DNA from: Comamonadaceae bacterium
GTDB lineage: Bacteria > Pseudomonadota > Gammaproteobacteria > Burkholderiales > Burkholderiaceae_C
DNA length: 54,647 bases
Assembly: GCA_947372865.1 (NCBI GenBank)
Contig: CANBVJ010000018.1
Coordinates: 1-54,647, forward strand
Direction of reading: 5' to 3'
Notes under the pieces: model-generated
What the model saw: only the letters and a program-made list of their open reading frames with translations
Told to the model about the DNA's origin: nothing
Database searches by the model: none
Shown here: positions 1 through 11,949 of the stretch, piece by piece
How the letters are laid out: the number at the start of each line of letters is the position of its first letter
How positions within the stretch are numbered: the first letter of the stretch is position 1
Translations under genes and position numbers: made by a program

Positions 1-4043
<4,043 letters not shown>

Positions 4044-4107
4044 GGCGCACTCCTGAAAAATAACAAAGGAAAAAGAGGATACCGCACTGCAACAAAAGTG
4101 CCAAGCA

Positions 4108-4136
4108 ATTTAATTGGGGTCAGATTCCAATTAAAT
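4108..4136. repeat. Inverted repeat on the gltB side of the RAYT gene
   Basis: ATTTAATTGG (4108-4117) and CCAATTAAAT (4127-4136) form a perfect 10-bp inverted repeat around a 9-base loop containing GGTCAG. A counterpart lies past the other end of the transposase gene (imperfect inverted repeat ACCCCAAT...AATTGGGT, about 4974-4999). It is AT-rich, unlike the surrounding genes. Confidence 0.75.
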
Positions 4137-4158
4137 CCCTCGATTTACGCAACAGCAC

Positions 4159-4171
4159 AAATTAGGGACAG
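4159..4171 (+). repeat. RAYT flanking motif, left end
   Basis: AAATTAGGGACAG. The inverse of the right-end motif at 4957-4969 matches it at 11 of 13 positions. The GGGACAG core is one I associate with RAYT transposase flanks. Confidence 0.65.
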
Positions 4172-4225
4172 GTTAATTTCAGCGCAATACAGGCGAAAAA
4201 ACGCCGTATTCCGCCCACTTCACCC

Positions 4226-4918
4226 CTATTTCGCCGCCAAAGGCGGTCGTCCTGCCGTGGTTTTGCTGACACGGCGCACGGTGCGTTTTTGTAAATCTGC
4301 AACAAATTCGGGCTCGCCCAAGGCCCAGCCGCGCAAGGTGGCGTCCGTCAATGCCGCCTGTTGCACCGAAGCAATGCCCGCCTGCACCAAATTGGCATAG
4401 GCGATTTCGCGCGCAAACGGGGTGTTGCCCAACTCCCAGTACAGCGGATGGGGCGTGAGCCAAGGCTCCAAGCGCTGGCCGGTGTGGTGAGCGTAGCTCG
4501 ACCAACGGTAGTCGCCGGGCTGCGCCACCATGCCTGCGCGCAAAGGGTTGAGGTCGATATAGACCATGCAGGCCAGCAAATAGCGCTCGCTCTGGATGAG
4601 GCTCGACTTAAAACGCCCTTCCCACAGCGTGCCGGTGCGCTTTTGCCGGTCGTTGAAATAGCGCACATAGCGCCGCCCGACCGCCTGCATCATCTGCGCC
4701 AGTCCTTGGGCCGTGGCAGGCGTGGCCAGCAGATGAAAGTGGTTGTCCATCAGCACATAGGCGTGCACCGCTACCTCGCATTGCCGGGCGTGCTCGGTCA
4801 GCAAATCGAGCAGAAACTGGCGATCGGCATCGCTGGCAAAGATGGCTTGCCGGTTGTTGCCGCGCTGGATCAGGTGGTGGGCGTAGCCCGGAACGGTAAG
4901 TCGGGGAAGGCGGGCCAT
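4226..4918 (-). CDS. REP-associated tyrosine transposase (RAYT), Y1/HUH family
   Basis: A 230-residue single-domain Y1 transposase of the IS200-related RAYT group. These proteins cut single-stranded DNA at REP palindromes with a Tyr nucleophile. Visible motifs are the HUH metal-binding pair His60 and His62 (DNHFHLL), RYVRYFN, the GTLWEGRF block, and YIDLNPLRAGMV, where Tyr120 is the likely catalytic residue. The full-length frame has an ATG at 4916-4918 and no obvious damage, so it may be active. It lies alone between gltB and a lipoprotein gene, with inverted-repeat flanks on both sides. It is a single-copy domesticated-type element rather than a classic IS: no target duplication or second transposase gene was seen. 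Confidence 0.9.
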   Translation of the reverse strand: MARLPRLTVPGYAHHLIQRGNNRQAIFASDADRQFLLDLLTEHARQCEVAVHAYVLMDNHFHLLATPATAQGLAQMMQAVGRRYVRYFNDRQKRTGTLWEGRFKSSLIQSERYLLACMVYIDLNPLRAGMVAQPGDYRWSSYAHHTGQRLEPWLTPHPLYWELGNTPFAREIAYANLVQAGIASVQQAALTDATLRGWALGEPEFVADLQKRTVRRVSKTTAGRPPLAAK

Positions 4919-4956
4919 AGGCGCTTTGAAGCTGGGCCCGCCAGTTTAATTGCGAT

Positions 4957-4969
4957 CTGTCCCCGATTT
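4957..4969 (-). repeat. RAYT flanking motif, right end
   Basis: CTGTCCCCGATTT, the inverse of the left motif at 4159-4171 with two mismatches. The imperfect inverted repeat at about 4974-4999 lies just outside it, ending in the last codons of the lipoprotein gene, so the element's edge abuts that gene's stop. Confidence 0.65.
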
Positions 4970-4989
4970 ATTAACCCCAATGAATTCAA

Positions 4990-5457
4990 TTAATTGGGTG
5001 CGCGGGACACGCGGACTTTGCCGCCGGTGGTGACCAAAATCACCTTGTCGCCTGCCAGCAACGTTTCACCGCCCTTAGCCTGGACGATGGCGCGGCGGTC
5101 GCCATTTTTGAGCTGGACGATGATTTCCACCGCTTCTTCTTTAGTGCTCATGCGCTCCACCGCGTTGCCCGCAGCGGCACCTGCCACGGCGCCCAGCAAA
5201 CCGAGCACGTTTTGTTCACGCTGCACGCCGCTGCCGGCCGATCCGGCAATCGCACCCACCACGCCGCCGACCACGCCACCCACGCCGCTTTGGCTGCCGT
5301 CCACCGTGACAGTGCGCACCGAGAGGATGACGCCGTCCTGCACGGCGGACATGGTTTGCGTGTCGCTGCGGCGGATCATGTCGGGGTTGCTATTGGCACA
5401 AGCGGCCAACGTGGCAATGGCGGCAACAGTCAGGGTGAGCGAGATTAGTTTTTTCAT
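4990..5457 (-). CDS. Glycine-zipper outer membrane lipoprotein (SlyB/PcpY-like)
   Basis: A 155-residue lipoprotein with a basic N-terminus, a hydrophobic stretch and a lipobox ending LAAC (Cys20). The middle (about 58-100) holds two Gly/Ala-rich segments (GVGGVVGGVVGAIAGSAGSG and LLGAVAGAAAGNAVE), the glycine-zipper 2TM pattern of the SlyB family. The C-terminal part looks like a small beta domain. A strong Shine-Dalgarno (AGGAGG, complement of 5465-5470) precedes the ATG. It is the last gene of the aroK-to-methyltransferase run, 53 bases after the methyltransferase stop. Likely an envelope-integrity lipoprotein; the exact role is unknown. Confidence 0.85.
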   Translation of the reverse strand: MKKLISLTLTVAAIATLAACANSNPDMIRRSDTQTMSAVQDGVILSVRTVTVDGSQSGVGGVVGGVVGAIAGSAGSGVQREQNVLGLLGAVAGAAAGNAVERMSTKEEAVEIIVQLKNGDRRAIVQAKGGETLLAGDKVILVTTGGKVRVSRAPN

Positions 5458-5510
5458 GGGAATTCCTCCTTGGGGTACAAATCAAATACAAAGGCTACAA
5501 CGCGCCAGAC

Positions 5511-6470
5511 TCAGTTTTGGTTGTCGCCCGCATTGTCCGGCGGCAATGTAAACCGCGTTTGAAGCAAGGCCTCCAAGCCAAATTCTTGCAAGACCGCCCG
5601 CAAGCGCTCGGCGGCGGCGCGTTTTTTGTGGCCGGTGTAGCGCGCCAGAATGAGTTCGTTTTTCATGCTGTGTTCCCAGCCCACGAGCTCGGTCACGGTG
5701 ACTTGGTAGCCCATGGCTTCCAGGTACAGGCAGCGCAAGACGTTGGTGAGTTGGCTGCCGAGTTCGCGCGCGTGCAGGGGGTGGCGCCAAAGTTCGGCCA
5801 GAGGCGTGCGCGCCAGCATCAGGGCGCGGCTGCCGCCCAGGTGGCGCGCTACTTCGGCCTGGCAGCAGGGCACCAGCGCAAAGGCGCGGGCGCGTTTGGC
5901 CAGGCCAAAGGCAATCGCGTCGTCGGTGGCGGTGTCGCAGGCGTGCAACGCGGTCACCAGGTCAATCTGCGCGGGCAAGGCTGCCGAAGTGGTGGACTCC
6001 AACACGCTGAGGTTCAAAAACGTCATGCGGTCAAAACCCAGGGCAAGTGCAAGCTGCTGCGATTTTTCGACCAGCTCGGCGCGGGTTTCGATGCCGTAAA
6101 TATGGCCGCTGCCCAGCGCCTTGAAAAACAGGTCGTACAGGATGAAACCCAGGTAAGACTTACCCGCGCCGTGGTCGGCGACCGTCAGGCCCAGCGGCGC
6201 GCCATCTGCGCCGGTGCGCGCGGGCAGCTCCAGCAGCAGTTTTTCGATAAATTGGTACAGGTGGTAAACCTGCTTGAGCTTGCGCCGCGAGTCTTGGTTG
6301 AGCCGGCCGTCGGCGGTCAGGATGTGCAGCTCTTGCAAGAGCGCCACCGACTGGCCGGGGCGGATGGCGTTGCGTACGTCTTCGCTCAAAGTGGCGGCGC
6401 CGCGCACGGCGGGGGGCATGTTGCGCTTTTTGGCGCCGGCGGGAGGCGCCGTTGGGAGTCGAGAGTTCAT
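5511..6470 (-). CDS. SAM-dependent methyltransferase, Methyltransf_32-like
   Basis: About 319 residues from the ATG at 6468-6470, which overlaps the stop of the DUF1415 gene by four bases (ATGA). The SAM-binding motif I is VADHGAGKSYLGF (Asp near residue 99), followed by a conserved HACDTATDDAIAFG block and a CCQ motif, as in the Methyltransf_32 group of class I methyltransferases. The substrate cannot be told from sequence; relatives are suggested to act on RNA or protein. An in-frame upstream start (to 6506) would run deep into the preceding gene and is less likely. It is co-transcribed with the upstream genes by overlap. Confidence 0.8.
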   Translation of the reverse strand: MNSRLPTAPPAGAKKRNMPPAVRGAATLSEDVRNAIRPGQSVALLQELHILTADGRLNQDSRRKLKQVYHLYQFIEKLLLELPARTGADGAPLGLTVADHGAGKSYLGFILYDLFFKALGSGHIYGIETRAELVEKSQQLALALGFDRMTFLNLSVLESTTSAALPAQIDLVTALHACDTATDDAIAFGLAKRARAFALVPCCQAEVARHLGGSRALMLARTPLAELWRHPLHARELGSQLTNVLRCLYLEAMGYQVTVTELVGWEHSMKNELILARYTGHKKRAAAERLRAVLQEFGLEALLQTRFTLPPDNAGDNQN

Positions 6471-7069
6471 GGCGCAGTATCGCCCTTCACGGGGTGCGCC
6501 GGGCATGGTTTGGCCGGCCCCACATCAAGCGCCTGCCACCCGGCAGCGCCCAGCGCACGCAGGGTTTCCATGTTTTTCTCAAATATCAGGGCGGCGTCGG
6601 GAAACGCCTCAACGGCACGGTCAATGCTTTCCTCGCGCAGCAGGTGCAGTATGGGATAGGGCGCGCGGTTGGTGTAGTGGCTGATGTCATGCGCATCCGC
6701 GTCGGCAAACTGGAACTTCGGATGAAAGCTGGCAATCTGGTAGTCGCCGTCCAGGCGCATTTTGCGCAGCAGGCGGTCGGCGCGGTCCAAAAAATCGTTG
6801 AAGTCTAAAAAGTCAGGAAACGCTAGCGGCGCAATCAAGAGCGTGGTGTCACGCTGCGCCGGGTCGCTATTGTGCAAATCTTGCAATTGCTGCTTCAGGT
6901 CGATCAGCAGCGCCGGCGCGTCGTCGGCCTGGCTTACTGTGTAGTGCACCTGGCCCTTGGACTGCACGCCTTTGGCAAACGGGCACAGGTTCAGGCCGAT
7001 CACGGCGCGTTCGACCCAGCGCTGGGTGGCCGCGATGACGGCTTCGGGCGAGGCGGCGCTTTGCGTCAT
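6467..7069 (-). CDS. DUF1415 family protein
   Basis: A 200-residue cytoplasmic protein of the DUF1415 family, function unknown. Recognisable features are the N-terminal WVERAVIGLNLCPFAKG block with a conserved Cys, the PDFLDFNDFLD motif, and the HPKFQFAD and NRAPYPILHLLREESID motifs. It overlaps the dgt stop and the methyltransferase start by four bases each, so it belongs to the same transcript and is translationally coupled. Confidence 0.88.
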   Translation of the reverse strand: MTQSAASPEAVIAATQRWVERAVIGLNLCPFAKGVQSKGQVHYTVSQADDAPALLIDLKQQLQDLHNSDPAQRDTTLLIAPLAFPDFLDFNDFLDRADRLLRKMRLDGDYQIASFHPKFQFADADAHDISHYTNRAPYPILHLLREESIDRAVEAFPDAALIFEKNMETLRALGAAGWQALDVGPAKPCPAHPVKGDTAP

Positions 7070-8241
7070 GCCAGCAGGCGCAGGCCGGTCAGGCGCTCGT
7101 GTTCGCGCGCGGCAAAGCGGTCGGTCATGCCGGCAATGTAATCGGCCACGCGGCGCGCCAAATCGGGCGCATCTGCGCTGCCCGGGCGCGGGGTGCCAGT
7201 GGTTTGCATGGCCTGCGGATCGCTCAGATAGGCGGCAAACAGATGGCGCACCACCTGTTTGGCGCGGTCCATGGTGTCCACCACCTGCGGGTGGCGGTAA
7301 AGCCGGGCCAGCAAAAACGCCTTGAGCGCCTGGGTGCCTGCGCGCATCTCGGGGCTAAAGCGCAGCAGCTCGGGGCACAGGCGCACCGCTTGCGCGCTGT
7401 CGGGCAGGTGCTGGGCCAGTGCGGTCTGCGTGGCGTCAATCAGGTCATAGACCTGGCTGCTGAGCATCAGGCGAATAGCCTCGTACAGCCAGCGCCGCGC
7501 ATTGTGGGCTTCGGCCAGGGCCGGGTGGGCGTCCAGCGCCTGGGCCGCAAAGTCGGCAAACAAGGGCACCTCTTGGACTTGGGCAAAGCTGATGAGCCCC
7601 GAGCGCACACCGTCGTCAATGTCATGGGCGTTGTAGGCAATCTCATCGGCCAGGTTGCAGAGTTGCGCCTCCAGGCTGGGCTGCTGGCGCAGCAAAAAGC
7701 GCGCGCCCACGCCACCTTGCCCGTCGGCATAGGCGGGCTCGCTGCGCTCGAGCGCGGCGGCGTTGTGGCGCGAGCAGTGTTTCAAAATGCCCTCACGCGT
7801 CTCAAAGCACAGGTTCAGGCCGTCAAAGTCGGGGTAGCGTTCCTCCAGGTGATCGACCATGCGCAGGCTTTGCAGGTTGTGCTCGAAGCCGCCAAAGTCG
7901 GCCATGCAGGCGTGCAAGGCGTCTTGCCCGGCGTGGCCAAACGGCGTGTGGCCCAGGTCGTGCGCAAGGGCAATGGCTTCGACCAGGTCTTCGTTGAGTT
8001 GCAGCGAGCGCGCGATGGAGCGGCCCAGTTGCGCCACCTCCAACGAGTGGGTGAGGCGCGTACGAAACAGATCACCCTCGTGGTTCAGAAAAACCTGGGT
8101 TTTGTAGACCAGGCGCCGAAACGCGGTGCAATGCACGATACGGTCGCGGTCACGCTGAAACTCGGTGCGCGTGGGTGCCGGGGTTTGCGCAAAGCGCCGC
8201 CCGCGCGTGTGCGCCGGGTCGCTGGCGTAGGGCGCGAGCAT
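7066..8241 (-). CDS. dgt: dGTP triphosphohydrolase-like protein, HD domain
   Basis: A 391-residue deoxyguanosinetriphosphate triphosphohydrolase-like protein, which cleaves dNTPs to deoxynucleoside and triphosphate. HD-domain metal ligands are seen at His65 (RLTHSLEVAQ) and His94-Asp95 (AHDLGHTPFGH). A further NLADEIAYNAHDIDDG block is typical of the family. The start ATG shares one base with the aroB stop (TGATG). The order aroK-aroB-dgt is common in betaproteobacteria. Confidence 0.92.
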   Translation of the reverse strand: MLAPYASDPAHTRGRRFAQTPAPTRTEFQRDRDRIVHCTAFRRLVYKTQVFLNHEGDLFRTRLTHSLEVAQLGRSIARSLQLNEDLVEAIALAHDLGHTPFGHAGQDALHACMADFGGFEHNLQSLRMVDHLEERYPDFDGLNLCFETREGILKHCSRHNAAALERSEPAYADGQGGVGARFLLRQQPSLEAQLCNLADEIAYNAHDIDDGVRSGLISFAQVQEVPLFADFAAQALDAHPALAEAHNARRWLYEAIRLMLSSQVYDLIDATQTALAQHLPDSAQAVRLCPELLRFSPEMRAGTQALKAFLLARLYRHPQVVDTMDRAKQVVRHLFAAYLSDPQAMQTTGTPRPGSADAPDLARRVADYIAGMTDRFAAREHERLTGLRLLA

Positions 8242-9353
8242 CAGGCTGCGCAGCAGGCGTCAATCACCGCGCGCACCAAGGCGTCGGGCGCGCCGTGCAC
8301 GCAAGCCCGGCCCGGGCCGTCGATCAGCACGAAGCGGATTTCGCCGCCTTCGGCTTTTTTGTCCACCCGCATCAGGTTCAAGTACCGCCCGGCGTTGTCT
8401 TGGGCGTCAAGCACCGGCCCCACCGTGGGCAGGCCCGCACCGTCCACCAAGCGCGTGATGCGCTGTACAAAAGCTGCATCCACCAGCCCCAGGCGCTGCG
8501 ACAAGTGCGCCGCCATCACCATGCCGCAGCCCACGGCCTCGCCGTGCAGCCACTGGCCGTAGCCCAGACCGGCCTCCATGGCGTGGCCAAAGGTATGGCC
8601 GAAATTGAGAATGGTGCGCAAACCGCCCTCGCGCTCGTCTTGCGCCACCACATGGGCCTTGATTTCGCAACTGCGCCGCACCGCGTGCGCCAGCGCAGGC
8701 ACGTCACAGGCGCGCAAGGCGCCAAGATTCGCCTCAATCCAGTCCAGAAACACCATGTCGGCAATTGGGCCGTACTTGATGATTTCGGCCAACCCAGCGC
8801 TGATTTCGCGCGCGGGCAAGGTTTTGAGCGTGGACAGGTCGCACACCACGCGCTGCGGCTGGTAAAAGGCACCCACCATGTTTTTGCCCAGCGGGTGGTT
8901 GATGCCGGTTTTGCCGCCCACCGAGGAATCCACCTGCGCCAGCAAGGTGGTGGGCACCTGCACAAACGGCACGCCGCGCATATAGCTGGCTGCGGCAAAA
9001 CCGGTCATATCGCCCACCACGCCGCCGCCCAGCGCAAACAGCACGGTCTTGCGGTCGCAGCTGTTTTGTAGCAGCGCGTCAAAAATCAGGTTCAGGGTTT
9101 GCCAGGTTTTGAACGCTTCGCCGTCGGGCAAAACCACCAAATGCACCGCCTTGTAATGCGGGGCCAAAGCCGCCTGCAGCGTGGCGGCATAAAGGGGCGC
9201 TACGGTGGTGTTGGTGACCACCAGTGCGGCAGACGCCTTGGGCAGACCGGCGAAGGTGGCTGCATGGGCGATCAAATCGGCGCCAATGGCGATGGAATAG
9301 CTGCGGTCTTGCAGGTCAATGGACACTGCGTGCATAGGGATGGAGGCGCTCAT
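8241..9353 (-). CDS. aroB: 3-dehydroquinate synthase
   Basis: A 370-residue enzyme of the shikimate pathway converting DAHP to 3-dehydroquinate with NAD and a divalent metal. The NAD-binding motif [10 protein letters not shown] lies at about 109-118. Metal ligands Glu190, His253 and His270 have the spacing seen in the E. coli enzyme (63 and 17 residues). The ATG overlaps the aroK stop by four bases, so the two consecutive shikimate genes are coupled. Confidence 0.96.
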   Translation of the reverse strand: MSASIPMHAVSIDLQDRSYSIAIGADLIAHAATFAGLPKASAALVVTNTTVAPLYAATLQAALAPHYKAVHLVVLPDGEAFKTWQTLNLIFDALLQNSCDRKTVLFALGGGVVGDMTGFAAASYMRGVPFVQVPTTLLAQVDSSVGGKTGINHPLGKNMVGAFYQPQRVVCDLSTLKTLPAREISAGLAEIIKYGPIADMVFLDWIEANLGALRACDVPALAHAVRRSCEIKAHVVAQDEREGGLRTILNFGHTFGHAMEAGLGYGQWLHGEAVGCGMVMAAHLSQRLGLVDAAFVQRITRLVDGAGLPTVGPVLDAQDNAGRYLNLMRVDKKAEGGEIRFVLIDGPGRACVHGAPDALVRAVIDACCAA

Positions 9354-9880
9354 AGCCCCGAGTTTAGAGGGGCGGCGGGGTCCAATTCGAGCTGCATCAC
9401 GATCATATTGACCAGCGTGGCCACCGAAGGACGCCCGGTTTCGACCACAAAGTGCGCGGTTTGGCGGTACAGCGGGTCGCGCGTGGCAAACAATTCGCGC
9501 AATTTGGCCATGGGGTCGGCCACCTGCAGCAAGGGCCGGTTGATGTCGTGGCGCAGGCGGCGAATCAGCTCTTCGGGATGCGACTTGAGGTAAATCACCC
9601 GACCCCGCGCACGCAAATGCGCGCGGTTTTCAGGCCGCAGCACCGCGCCGCCACCGGTAGACAACACGCCGGCGCCCTGCTGCGTGAGCGCATCAATCAC
9701 CTCGGACTCGATCTCGCGAAAGCGCGCCTCGCCCTCACACTCAAAAAATTCACGGATCGGGCAACCCAGGCGCGCCTCAATCGCCTGGTCGGAATCGACA
9801 AAAGGCAATTGCAAGCGCCGGGCAAGTTGGCGGCCCACGGTGGATTTACCGGAGCCGGGGAGGCCTATGAGGGAGATCAA
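9350..9880 (-). CDS. aroK: Shikimate kinase
   Basis: A 176-residue P-loop kinase phosphorylating shikimate. Walker [10 protein letters not shown] is at residues 6-14, the shikimate-binding DSD is near 29-31, and a GGGA motif is near 75-78. The C-terminal lid includes RPLL. No ATG exists in frame upstream of the P-loop; I use a TTG at 9878-9880, but a CTG six bases further upstream is also possible and no clear Shine-Dalgarno is seen. The gene follows a hairpin terminator (9923-9954), so it probably needs its own promoter or read-through from the pil genes. Confidence 0.92.
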   Translation of the reverse strand: MISLIGLPGSGKSTVGRQLARRLQLPFVDSDQAIEARLGCPIREFFECEGEARFREIESEVIDALTQQGAGVLSTGGGAVLRPENRAHLRARGRVIYLKSHPEELIRRLRHDINRPLLQVADPMAKLRELFATRDPLYRQTAHFVVETGRPSVATLVNMIVMQLELDPAAPLNSGL

Positions 9881-9922
9881 AGTCAGGTTTGAATTGAAGG
9901 GAACGCTGAATACGGCCAGATT

Positions 9923-9954
9923 AAAAGAGGCACATCGTCTCCGACATGCCTCTT
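9923..9954 (-). terminator. Rho-independent terminator after the Ig-like lipoprotein gene
   Basis: AAGAGGCA (9925-9932) pairs perfectly with TGCCTCTT (9947-9954) around a 14-base loop. Read on the minus strand the stem is followed by a short T run (from 9926 down to 9923). It lies 33 bases after the lipoprotein stop and 42 bases before the aroK start, so it would separate the pil transcript from the aro transcript. Confidence 0.6.
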
Positions 9955-9986
9955 AATTTTACGTTCACGCGACATGCGACCGTGCT

Positions 9987-11921
9987 TTAAGGCACAGTGA
10001 GTGAGTAGGTGGTCGCTAAACCCGAGGGCGATTTACCGGTAACTTTGACTGTTGTCCCTTTACATGTCTTGCCTGTTGCTGGCGTCAGCAACACTTCATG
10101 CAATGTACCGAGTTGCTCGTTAAGGTTGCTGGTGGGAGCAATGCTTGGCAACGGGCTGCCCGATACAGAACCAGCCGTACACGCCGTCGGATCAGTAGTC
10201 GTCGCAGTGAAAGTGGTGCCGGCAGCCAAAGGCAAGCACAAGGTGTCATCATTGCATTTCGTCGTGCTGTTGGCACGGAAGGTAAGCGCAGATGACGACT
10301 CTGATGTATTGGTCAACACCCCACTACTAGTAGCCATTAACAACACGGTTTGGCTTCGTACTGTCGTTGCCGCAGTACTGCTATCGCAGGTATCGGCGCG
10401 GCTTGGCGTGCCCCAGACGCTTGTCGGGCAAGCACTGTCTCCACCACGTTGAAGCAAGAACTCTCCAGGATCGTAGACTCCATTTTCATTGTCGTCCCGG
10501 TAGGCGTCACCCATATTAGTCAAGTAATCTGATGTGCTTTCAAAAGTATTGTTGTAATTAATGTCGGAGAAGGTTTTTATGCCTTCAGCAAAGGCCAGCA
10601 CTGGGATACGTCCATTCGGCGGCCTGTATGACTGACTAGAGAAAGTAACCGAACAACCAGAGATCCCATTGGTGCGTGAAGTGGCACAACTGGGCTGCAC
10701 CTGCCCACCGCTGGAGGTGAAGTTGATGACTGTGCCGTCGGGCACGGCATTACCTTGGCGATCGGCCGCGCTTATCGTCAATGTAGTCGTGATGCGGTCA
10801 ATATTTTGCCCTTCGATGTTGAAGGTTCCAACCGAAAGGCTGAACCGCTCCTGCGCGGGCGGACCAGATTGAACTGTTATGTTGTTTGAATACGCATAGG
10901 CCGTGTCACTTAAACTCACCTTGACTTGAACCGGCCCTGGTAGGGTTCCCGAATAAATCGAGAAATTTACGTAACCATTACCGTCGCTCTGCCTACTGAG
11001 CGTTGATGTTGAATTGACGGCGCCAAGCCCCACACCGCCTGGGTTGGTGGTAATCGCAGCGGTCACGGTGGCGTTGGCGTACGGTCTCCCAGTGCCATCG
11101 AGCACCCGAAAACTCAAACTCGACTGTGTGGCGGCGCCTGAGCCAGCCACAGAGATTTGCGAGGGGGTTGCAGATACAAAATTAACCGCACTCGCTGTGG
11201 GCGAAGCCACGTTAAGCGTGCTGTTGGTGGTATTTCCCGATGCCGCTGCATAAATTTTGATGTCACCGCTGCAAGAGCTGCCATCGGCCTTCACTGCCGA
11301 ATAGCTTGAAGTCGCTTTACCGCTGCCGTTGGACTGGTTTGTGGGTGGGGTTAACGTGCCGCAATCTGCCGTGAATGCCACCAAGATGCCAGAGGCGAGC
11401 GTGCCGTTTGCCGAGGCCAGCACATCGACGCTGGTGGTACCACTGGCGGCCAAAGTTGTGCTTCCAAGTGAGGGACTACCGATGGTGACTGTACTGCCCG
11501 AAATAGAAAAATCGACGGTAGAGGTGGCCTTGCCTGCCGTAGCAGAAACGGTCGCAGCGCCTGATGTAGTGGCGGTGGCGGGCGATATGGGGTCGTAAGC
11601 GATGCCACTGTCGTTGGTGGTGACGTAGGCATAAGCCAAGGCTGCCGCGCTGACATTCGTTGATACAGAAAAACTGACCAAGGTCTGTTTCACCGGGTTT
11701 CCATAGGCATCCGTGTAGGTGGCGCGTATTTTCTGACCGCCGCCGTAAGTAATGCCGTTCACCACGTTATTGTTGGCATCCACCACGGCCAAAACCAAGC
11801 TGTATGTGGCTGTTGTAGCCGTTGTAGAGGTTTTGGAACTTGCCTCGCCTCCCCCTCCACCGCAACCCACAACAAAAACCGCAATAAATAACAATAAACA
11901 AAATTTTAATAGTTTAGGCAC
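9987..11921 (-). CDS. Large Ig-like (Big_1/invasin-type) lipoprotein
   Basis: About 644 residues. The GTG start (11919-11921) is preceded by AGGGGA with a five-base gap and gives a proper lipoprotein signal ending VVGC followed by a Gly run; the frame is open further upstream, but such a start would lose this signal. The body is Ser/Thr/Ala-rich and shows repeated beta-sandwich segments of the Big_1 type (for example VDANNNVVNGITYGGGQ, VLDGTGRPYANATVTAAI, DRQGNAVPDGTVINF). A stretch near residues 480-500 (DDNENGVYDPGE) looks like an EF-hand or dockerin-type calcium loop. It starts 28 bases after pilQ stops, so it is probably transcribed with the pil genes. Its DNA is visibly poorer in GC than its neighbours, which suggests a different history. 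It may be a surface adhesin or pilus accessory protein; that is inference. Confidence 0.8.
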   Translation of the reverse strand: MPKLLKFCLLLFIAVFVVGCGGGGGEASSKTSTTATTATYSLVLAVVDANNNVVNGITYGGGQKIRATYTDAYGNPVKQTLVSFSVSTNVSAAALAYAYVTTNDSGIAYDPISPATATTSGAATVSATAGKATSTVDFSISGSTVTIGSPSLGSTTLAASGTTSVDVLASANGTLASGILVAFTADCGTLTPPTNQSNGSGKATSSYSAVKADGSSCSGDIKIYAAASGNTTNSTLNVASPTASAVNFVSATPSQISVAGSGAATQSSLSFRVLDGTGRPYANATVTAAITTNPGGVGLGAVNSTSTLSRQSDGNGYVNFSIYSGTLPGPVQVKVSLSDTAYAYSNNITVQSGPPAQERFSLSVGTFNIEGQNIDRITTTLTISAADRQGNAVPDGTVINFTSSGGQVQPSCATSRTNGISGCSVTFSSQSYRPPNGRIPVLAFAEGIKTFSDINYNNTFESTSDYLTNMGDAYRDDNENGVYDPGEFLLQRGGDSACPTSVWGTPSRADTCDSSTAATTVRSQTVLLMATSSGVLTNTSESSSALTFRANSTTKCNDDTLCLPLAAGTTFTATTTDPTACTAGSVSGSPLPSIAPTSNLNEQLGTLHEVLLTPATGKTCKGTTVKVTGKSPSGLATTYSLTVP

Positions 11922-11949
11922 AACTTTCCCCTGATTAGCATTTTCTTTT

